Of a stretch of 64,000 nt of DNA, positions 57,495 to 64,000 are shown piece by piece. Under the pieces are notes generated by a model. That model searched no databases and was not told the DNA's origin. It saw only the letters and a program-made list of their open reading frames with translations. Every line of letters starts with the position of its first letter. The stretch's first letter is position 1. The translations under genes were made by a program, and so were the position numbers. Origin of the DNA: Dichetophora obliterata (lineage: Eukaryota; Arthropoda; Insecta; Diptera; Sciomyzidae); NCBI GenBank assembly GCA_963920525.1, contig OY986437.1, positions 114,630,715 to 114,694,714 of the forward strand, written 5' to 3'.

Positions 57495-57950
57495 CGTGAT
57501 GCGGCGGGGCTTGTTGCAGCTGTTTGTTGTGTTTGCCTGTATTGGGGCGTCTCTTCGTTATCGCCGGTTGCCATGCGACTTGTGCTGTAACTTGTTGTTG
57601 TTGCTACTGGCTCGTGCCGTAGCTGTTGTCTTGAGTAGAAGGCGCTTGTTGTTGTTGATGCTAAAGTTGATGTTGATGTTGTTGTTGTCGTTACTACTAG
57701 CTCGTGCCGTAGCTGTTGACTTGTGTAGTAGGCGCTGTAGTTGATGTTGATGCTACTGTTGTTGTTGTTGTTGTTGTAGCTGTTGACTATGGTTGCTCGT
57801 TAAACGGCCGGTTCTATTGCCGCCGCTTATAGTAAGGGCTGGTTGCGGTGGGGCCATTTGTTGCAGGGCCGATTTTAGCGGGGCCGTTTATGGTGGGGCC
57901 GGTTGCATGGGCCGCATAAAATGAAGGCCTAAATATGAGGGCCGGTTTTG
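57495..57950. repeat. Low-complexity GTT and GGGGCCG-rich stretch
   Basis: TTGTTG and TGATGT triplet runs with two copies of CTCGTGCCGTAGCTGTTG (57610 and 57701), followed by repeats of GGGGCCGNTT (57850-57915). Leu/Val-rich plus-strand and Gln/Asn-rich minus-strand translations follow from the triplets. No gene is supported. Confidence 0.7.
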
Positions 57951-58053
57951 ACAGCCGTCAAAAGGGGTCCTTACAACCTCAAATTAAAATAATGCAGAGA
58001 GAAACACAAATACAAATAAATAATAAATTTTTTACTTATTTTAATATGCCAAA

Positions 58054-58302
58054 ATGTTAAGCAGTACGGAGCTATTCTTTGGAGAAACTGAGGAAACACA
58101 AACTTTGTGCAGATTACGACGCAGTATTAGGGATAAATCCAATCCGCTAGAGACTCCTGACGACCTGTGAGTATTTTTATATGCCCGGTTGATCTTCAGT
58201 GAAATATTTAAAATTTCTTAAAGGTTTTAATCCTATTTTAGGCTTAACAAGGAAGCCTTTGTCTTTGTGTTGCAGAATATTGAAGACTACATGCAGTCTT
58301 AA
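58054..58302 (+). CDS. Truncated Harbinger-type transposase N-terminus, two exons
   Basis: Exons 58054-58166 and 58242-58302, with a 75-nt GTGAGT...TTTTAG intron, join in frame to 57 residues: MLSSTELFFGETEETQTLCR, then LRRSIRDKSNPLETPDDL, NKEAFVFVLQNIEDYMQS, stop. The RDKSNPL.TPD...L.KEAF pattern is the N-terminal start of HARBI1-like/DDE_Tnp_4 transposases; the catalytic DDE domain is missing. It has intact splice sites and no internal stop. It sits in the 3' part of the element 55933-58681, about 380 bp from the right end. A short truncated product could be made, but no function can be assigned. Confidence 0.68.
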
Positions 58303-58984
58303 GATGGACCATGTTATGGAACTGCCAGCTGTTGGTTTTTTTCATACTTAAAAAAAATAACAAATTGCTTAAAATCAAAAACAAACCACAAGAAAATACA
58401 ATCAATGCAATTTACTTACCTTTTTCTTTTATTTTCCATTTTAATGTGCAAAATAAAAATAAATCAAAAGCATTCGCCGGCTTGTCACCAAATATTTTTA
58501 TTCGTCTGTTTTTGACGCTTAAGTAACATCTGCGAAATTCGCGAACAGTGATACCACGAAGTTTTTTCATTCGCCTTTTTTGACGTTTCAGTCGAATTAA
58601 ATTTAAACATTCGCCGACGGTGATACCAACTTGGCGAATTCGACTTAATCTTTGTTCGATTCGCAGACGGTGATAGGGGCATAAGGTCGAATACGGAATT
58701 CCGACGCTGTGCGACCTATAACTCCAAAGTAATTCGATATCGAAAATGTGGGTCAAATAAGAGGTCCCTTGGCAAACGCCCATAAAATATAATCAATGTA
58801 ATGGCATGTGCACATTTAGGTCGAATACTGAGTTCCTACATAGTTCTGCAACAAATAACTCAGAAGCTATTCGATATCGCTAATTTGGGTTGTATGGGAG
58901 GTGTCGCTCTCCCTTGTCCAACGCCCAAAAAATTTTACCAATGAAACTGCATGTGTAAATTCGGATCGAATACTGAATTCCAAC

Positions 58985-60354
58985 TAGTGTCCGACCGAAT
59001 ATTCGGTTTCGGTTACGGCCAGTTTCGGCCCTTTTTGGTAGTTTCGGCCCTTTTTGGCAGTTTTTGCCATATTGAGGCCGAATAGCCGAAACCAGCCGAA
59101 ACTTTTGGTAAACATTTCGGAAAATTTCATGAATAGCGACAACTATAATTTTGTATTTTTTTTTTGCAGATTATATTGATTTTGACCTCCTTACTCCAAA
59201 TCTGAAAAAATTGCAGGCCGCTCGCAATTGAATTAGAAGTTATAGGCCTCCAAAGTTGGAAAAAATAGCCTACAAATCTTGCTATTTTTCTAAATTTTTC
59301 AACGAAACTACACTCTATGGGTATCATAAGAAAGGTAATTTAAGTACCTATTCAACAAGGCACCAATTCAAATATGAAAATCCATGCATAACTTTTAAAG
59401 ATATAAACATTTTTAGTGTCGTGCTTTCCTAAAAGGGAAACCACTAGTTTTCCAGACAAATTGTAAATATAATAATAGGTATATCTTTAAAAGTTATGAA
59501 CGGATTTTCATGTTTGATAACTTGTTGAATAGGTACTCGCATTAACTTTCTTTAGATACCCATAACGCGGAACACTAAAAAAAAAACAGAAAGATTTGTA
59601 GCCCATTTTGCAACTTTGGAGGCCTTTAACTTCTAAATCAATTGCTAGCGGCCTGAAATTTGGATTTAGGAGGTTAAAATCCGTATAATCCAACAAAAAT
59701 TAATTAAAAAATAGTGTTTTCGCTATTCTTGAGTTATACCAAAATTTTTTGCATCAGCCATTTAATTCAAATATATAAGTTTGGTTTAATAATAATATTT
59801 ACAACGCATTGTACAAACCAAAAATTATGAATTGGTCTATAATTTGATTTATCGTTTTAACGCAAAACATTTTGGTTAATTTTATTAGTTCGATACTATC
59901 ATTTTCGATATTATCATCTCTATTGCAATTACTATTAAAGTTTTATAGGTACTTAAGCCAAAAATTGATAATAAACTTCCGAACGAATTCTGTGTGTGTG
60001 GAATAAAGGAAAAGAAAACTAATTTCATATTTCTATTTTTATAATACTTAACTTTAAGAAAAACAAATACTTTGCTTTGTATTTCTAAAAAAATGTACAT
60101 TGTAAGTACATACTATTTTGAGTGTGTAATAAAAAATAAAGTAAAAAATTATCTCATTTATTATTATAGTAAACTTCAATTAATTATTATAAACTTCAAT
60201 ATTCAAATAATACTTGTTTTGTACTAGTAGTACTTTTGTTTTCTTTTAATAAAAACAATCATTTGTAAAATCTTACATTTTCATATTAATAACCAGTTTC
60301 GGTTTCGGCCGAATATTATTAAATGGCCGAATATTTGGTTTCGGTCGGACACTG
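58985..60354. mobile_element. hAT-like element inside the Helitron, duplication ATTCCRAC
   Basis: Ends TAGTGTCCGACCGAATATTC and ATTTGGTTTCGGTCGGACACTG. 8-bp flanks ATTCCAAC (58977-58984) and ATTCCGAC (60355-60362) match at 7 of 8. Near the ends are many TTTCGGCC/GGCCGAAA words. Within it, two inverted blocks of about 180 bp (TTGAATAGGTACT, TTGCAACTTTGGAGGC) pair around 59300-59600. No transposase seen. Confidence 0.8.
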
Positions 60355-61321
60355 ATTCCGACGCTGTGGGACCTATAATTCCAAAGCTATTCGATAGCAC
60401 AAATCTGGGTTGTATGGAAGATGCCAGTCCCCCTTTTCCTACGCCCATAAAATGTTATTTATGAAAAGGCATGTATGAATTGAGGTCGAATACTGAATTC
60501 TGAAGCTGTGTTACCCATAACTTTAAAGCTATTCTATTTTGCATATTTGGGTTGTACTTGTCCAACGCCATAAAATGTTTTCAGTAAAACTGCATGTGTA
60601 AATTTAGGTCGATTACTGAATTTCGATGCTGTGCGACCTAAAACTTCAAAGCTATTCGATTGCACAAATTTTGGTTGTATGGGGAGAGGTGAAACTCCAC
60701 CGTTTCTAACTTCCATAAATGTTATTAATGAAACTGCATGCATAAATTGATGTCGAATACTAAATTCCGATGCTGTGTGACCTGTAACTCCAAAACTATT
60801 CGATATCGCAAGTTTTGGTTGTATCAGAGGTTCCACTCCCCCTTGTTTAACTCCCATAAAGTGTCATCAGTTATCGCGAATTTTTTATATATTTGTGGGA
60901 CTTAAAAGGGGGTGTGGCAATTTTTTCTTTAACCATATCGTTCTCGAAACAAATCCACTGCCAAAATTTAAGCTCGATCGGACCAGTAATTTCGAGGTCT
61001 CTTTATCTTTTCTTAAAAGTAGGCGTACCTGTAGTGGGACCACGCCCATTTTAAGTATAGTTACCGATAGTTATCATACGAATTTAATTGCCAAATTTTA
61101 GTTTAATATGACAAAAACTGTCTTAAATATAGCATTTTTATTGATTTTTGGGCGGTAAAAGGGGGTGTGGCAAATTTTAAATATGCCTATATTGTTCGTT
61201 TAAGTTTTATCGCAATCGGATGAACGGTATTGCAGCGCATAGCGAACGAACAAACAAACAAACATTCATTTTTATATATTAGATTTTGCTCTTCTTTCTC
61301 TCTTCTTCATAAGCATGCTTT

Positions 61322-61678
61322 CGGATAACCATTTTCTTTCTCTGTGTTTGCAAAAAGATAGAACAAAGTGTAGAGTTTCTACTGCAATTCCAATTTGAAA
61401 AAAATTCGGATACACTGAAAAAACTATTAAAAGAAGTTGAAAAACTTGCTGCTTTGGTTTTGACTGTGCCTGCATCAGCAGCTTCATCTGAGCGTTCTTT
61501 TAGTGCACTAAGACGACTTAAAACGTATCTTCCAGCAACTATGACACAGAAACGACTCACTCATGCTGCACTTATACACATTCACAAAGATAAAACCGAA
61601 GAAATGAATTTGATGGAGGTGGTGAAAGATTTTTTCTTGCAAGGACAGAAAGAAACATTTTGGAAGAATTTAAATTGA
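61322..61678 (+). pseudogene. hAT transposase C-terminal dimerisation domain
   Basis: One open frame of about 118 residues: IEQSVEFLLQFQFEKN, LKKLLKEVEKLAALVLTVPA, SAASSERSFSALRRLKTYLP, ATMTQKRLTHAALIHIHKD, ending KETFWKNLN and stop at 61676-61678. The P.SAASSERSFS...K.YLR.T...RL pattern is the hAT family C-terminal dimerisation region (as in ZMYM/TTF-type hAT proteins). The upstream RNase-H-like catalytic part is absent because the element is internally deleted. No stop occurs in the retained part. Confidence 0.85.
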
Positions 61679-61860
61679 TATAACTTTTTGTATCTTATTG
61701 CATTTAAACCATGTAAAGATATACCTGTCTTGCTTTATAAAAGCAACAATTATTTCTTATATTTTCATATTACCATATGAAAGATGCTTTAAAAAAATTA
61801 TTTCTAATAGCGAAATTGGAAAAACTTTTAAAAATAATGAAATTTTAATATTTTTTTTAA

Positions 61861-62217
61861 TTTATTATGTTGACTTTATATGATTTAAATACAAATTCTA
61901 AATGTTTGATAGTTTAAATCATACTTGATTTTAAATACAAATTCTAGTTGTTTGATACTTTAAAATCGTTTATTGAGCTTAAGGTCAAAGTTAGAACAAT
62001 TAATTGTTCTAACGAATTTTTCCAAAGAAACAACAACAACAACAAAGTTTTTTGAATATGAAAAGGAAAAAATCACTAGCTTGATTTTATTGTACAATTT
62101 CTGCTATGCTAAAAGCGTCATCAGAAATCTTTGTGATTACCCGTGCAAGCGCGCGCTAACGCACTGCACCATCGGGGCAGAATTTGTATTTAAATCATAT
62201 AAAGTCAACATAATAAA
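61861..62217. repeat. Perfect 39-bp inverted repeat in the hAT 3' part
   Basis: 61861-61899 (TTTATTATGTTGACTTTATA...) and 62179-62217 are exact reverse complements over 39 bp, with about 280 bp between. The interior has a tRNA-like A box on the minus strand near 62130-62165 (GGTGCAGTGCGTTAGCGCGC). This may be a separate insertion, but no duplication was found. Confidence 0.7.
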
Positions 62218-62407
62218 TATAGAGGCCATTTAGAAAAAACTTTATTTTTTATTTATTTTTATATATTTTTTTATTTTGAAACTAAAATAAAAAATTTGTT
62301 TATTTATATTCATGTTTCTTTCAAGAAATTTTGGTGATTTTTTTTTGCACCCCCATTTGTACTACCCCCCAGATGAAATTAGCTTCCGACGCGCTTGTTC
62401 GTCAATC

Positions 62408-62730
62408 ATGGTTTGGGGTGCTTTTTCCGAAAAAAGGCAAATTGCCCCTTCTTCTTATCGAAAAAGGCGTTAAAATAATTCGGAATATTACTGAGAACAT
62501 GTTTTAAAAAACTATTTTATACGGCATGCCAAGCAAATTTACAGAAAGGGTCACTTTTGTTTTCAGAAATATTCTTTTCCAGCACAAAAGGTAAAAATCA
62601 TTCAAAGGCGGTGCAGAGCAAATTTGCCATGTTTTATTCTGTTGAAGGAACGCCCTCCGTCATCCCCTGACCTAAACCCTCTGCACATTTCTATTTGGGG
62701 TATAGTGCTGAGCAAATTAACGAACAATAA
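62408..62730 (+). pseudogene. Tc1-like transposase relic, right part
   Basis: Reads IMVWGAFSEKR, then GMPSKFTERVTFVF, a QRRCRANLPCF block and ERPPSSPDLNPLHISIWG (about 62648-62700), where the third catalytic acidic site lies. Frame changes occur at about 62450 and 62560. The Tc1 gene continues from 55520-55601 across the hAT. Confidence 0.75.
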
Positions 62731-63356
62731 CTCATGACGGTAGATAAATTTAAGCGATGATCAATGAAAATATCAGATGATATATCTGAAAACCAGATGT
62801 GTGCCGCATGCTCGTCTTTCACAAATTGTTTTAAATTTTTAAAAAGAATTAATGGTGAAAGATTCGAATTTAAGGATAAAGAGTTATAAAGAATGCTTAA
62901 AATAAAAATCAAAATTTTTGTTTTATAAAGTTTACACAGTGCTTTTGATTTATGGCATAAAACAGTTCTTAGGGCCATTTTGTTCACAAAGGTCATAATT
63001 ATGATTTAATTCGGGGATAACTATATCTAGGTTAATTTTATACTAAGCGTATAAGTCGGGAGATAAAAAAGTGGTTTTGTTCACATTTTATCCCGGCTTT
63101 ATTTTTTATCCCGAATTTGGGGGTTGGAGTGAACACTAGGTAAAAATGGATCGCTGATTTTGCATCTGATGTCAGAATTTCAAAACTCTAAAATTTTTCT
63201 ACACAGGGCTGCCAACTATACGTTTTTTAAGAATTTTAAACATGAAAAATAAAAACTTACGGTGGCAACCTTATCCAACATCTTGAATTTTAAAATTCTG
63301 ACACCAGATTCGAAATCAGTAACCCCCAATAGTAGTATGTATATGCCGGTTCTGGA
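62731..63356. other. Gene-free; GGTGGCAACC unit at 63140-63330
   Basis: No gene. The stretch 63165-63330 has TGTCAGAATTTCAAAACTC, GGTGGCAACCTTATCCAACA, AATTTTAAAATTCTGACAC and GATTCGAAATCAGTAACCC, a decayed copy of the unit in the array at 19570-20640. GGGCCATTTTGTTCAC (62973) and GTGAACACTAGG (63131) are a weak inverted pair. Confidence 0.5.
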
Positions 63357-63760
63357 CCGGAAGTGAAGGTGCAACTAAAAAACAAGATGTCAGCCAGGCA
63401 AATTTCTCAAGAACGCTAAAAAAATGCACCCGTGGTATTTTGGTATTGTGTCTTTGCTAAAAATGTATATGGTTTGTGTCTTGACTAAGACCGGAAGTGA
63501 AGGTGCAACTAAAAAACAAGATGTCAGCAAGGCAAATTTCTCAATAATGCTTAAAAAATGCACCAGTGGTATTTTGGTATTGTGTCTTTGCTAAAAATGT
63601 ATATGGTTTGTGTCTTGACTAAGAGCGGAAGTGAAGGTGCAACTAAAAAACAAGATATCAGCCAGGCAAATTTCTCAAGAATGCTTAAAAAATGCACTCG
63701 TGGTATTTTGGTTTTGTGTCTTTGCTAAAAATGTATATGGTTTGTGTCTTGACTAAGATG
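63357..63760 (+). repeat. 131-bp tandem repeat, three copies
   Basis: Three head-to-tail copies beginning CCGGAAGTGAAGGTGCAACT (63357, about 63489, about 63621) and ending TTGTGTCTTGACTAAGA. Copies differ by only a few bases. Non-coding. The array ends at GATGAATGGAAG near 63760. Confidence 0.92.
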
Positions 63761-64000
63761 AATGGAAGTAATGAATGAAAGCATACATTTGGGGATGGGT
63801 AGGTTGAATAGTCATAGGAGTATGTGAATGTGATTTCGAAGGGGGTACGGCTTGGGATATAAAACATATAAAAAATGTATTTTAGTATGCGGGCGAATAT
63901 AAAAAGTCGACTGATGGCCAAAGATGGAATGGGGGTGTTGGACCCTCTAAAAGAGTCCCCTTGTGTACGACGTTGATCTTTAGAAAAATGTCATTGCATA
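63761..64000. other. Gene-free end of window
   Basis: No gene or repeat recognised. GGGGATGGGTAGG and similar G-rich words are present. Confidence 0.3.

Larger units (their letters stand above)
55933..58681 (+). mobile_element. PIF/Harbinger-like element inside the Helitron
   Basis: Ends TGCCCCTATCACCATCTGCG and CGCAGACGGTGATAGGGGCA, with subterminal copies of GTGGTATCACTGTTYGCGAA and GGCGAA words near both ends. Flanks GAA and TAA suggest a 3-bp duplication with one change. It carries a spliced but truncated Harbinger transposase N-terminus (58054-58302), a tandem array (56310-56870) and a GTT/GGCCG-rich part (57495-57950). Confidence 0.78.
55739..61283 (-). mobile_element. Helitron-like element inserted in the hAT, with about 130-bp internal tandem units
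   Basis: Plus-strand ends A|CTAGCTGAAACCCGGCG and TATATATTAGA|T; read on the minus strand, a TC start and CTAG end between A and T, with no target duplication. The uninterrupted MITE at 34539-34791 has TATTATATATTTTCCTCTTC where this copy has the insertion, confirming exact boundaries. Tandem units beginning near 55790, 58684, 58818, 58963, 60482, 60606 and 60750 carry GGTCGAATACTGAATTC, GCTGTGCGACCTATAACTCC and TTGGGTTGTATGGGAGG. No Rep-helicase is present. Two insertions interrupt it. Confidence 0.85.
55602..62399 (+). mobile_element. hAT element (outer), split by a Helitron; 8-bp duplication TTCGTCAA
   Basis: Flanked by TTCGTCAA at 55594-55601 and 62400-62407. Ends are CATTGGCGTAGCAAGCG and CTTCCGACGCGCTTG, identical in type to the MITE at 34539-34791. 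The hAT proper is 55602-55738 plus 61284-62399 (about 1.25 kb); the rest is the Helitron-like insertion. It keeps only the C-terminal part of its transposase (61322-61678). Confidence 0.88.

Noticed and set aside
57496..57744. 82-residue Leu/Val-rich plus-strand frame
   Set aside because: It follows directly from GTT/TGC triplet repeats inside the Harbinger-like element; no family pattern and no splice or start support.
63357..63760. CRISPR-like regular repeats
   Set aside because: The units are 131 bp and contiguous, without unique spacers; the sequence is from an animal genome.

Overview
The window is AT-rich eukaryotic DNA with short (about 50-70 bp) spliceosomal introns, dispersed tRNA-derived SINEs, LOA/I-type LINEs with RNase H, and many Tc1/mariner, hAT, piggyBac, PIF/Harbinger and Helitron relics. 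This mix fits an insect, most likely a higher fly (Brachycera). Species cannot be fixed from sequence alone. There is nothing bacterial here: no operons, CRISPR arrays or prokaryotic signals.

Only two convincing host-type genes are visible, both on the plus strand. One (about 22.87-24.59 kb) is a multi-exon gene whose protein resembles the SAMD3-like family. Its upstream exon(s) are unresolved and its second intron fits a GC-AG boundary better than GT-AG. The other (38.62-40.67 kb) is a four-exon DUF4806-type gene with consistent splice phases and a poly(A) signal. A broken DUF4806 relic lies at 15.3-15.9 kb. Everything else that codes is transposon relic.

Layout: 0-2 kb, degenerate tRNA-derived head and a long-TIR MITE; 4-8 kb, SINE, LINE relic and a ZBED5-like hAT relic; 9-15.2 kb, two inverted mariner-like copies bracketing a Tc1 relic and a piggyBac C-terminus; 15.3-21.5 kb, DUF4806 relic, near-perfect piggyBac hairpin MITE, LOA-like LINE (minus), and a tandem array interrupted by a retroelement; 22-26.4 kb, SINE, SAMD3-like gene and a MITE inside a MITE; 27-37.9 kb, Helitron end, minus-strand SINE with a perfect 13-bp target duplication, Tc1 relics and large foldbacks; 38.6-40.7 kb, DUF4806 gene; 41-45.4 kb, two Helitron-like elements carrying hAT MITEs; 47-51 kb, Tc1 relic, Harbinger-like MITE and second LOA-like LINE (minus); 51.8-55.1 kb, three TIR elements, one with a MITE inside; 55.6-62.4 kb, a four-level nest; 63.3-63.8 kb, a 131-bp tandem repeat.

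The most informative structure is the nest at 55.6-62.4 kb. A Tc1 relic was hit by a hAT (perfect 8-bp duplication). The hAT was hit by a Helitron-like element between A and T, which is confirmed by an uninterrupted paralogue of the hAT at 34.5 kb. The Helitron was hit by a Harbinger-like element and by another hAT. I see no evidence of a new multi-gene system; the interest lies in the reconstructable transposon history and in several non-autonomous families defined by copies within this one window.
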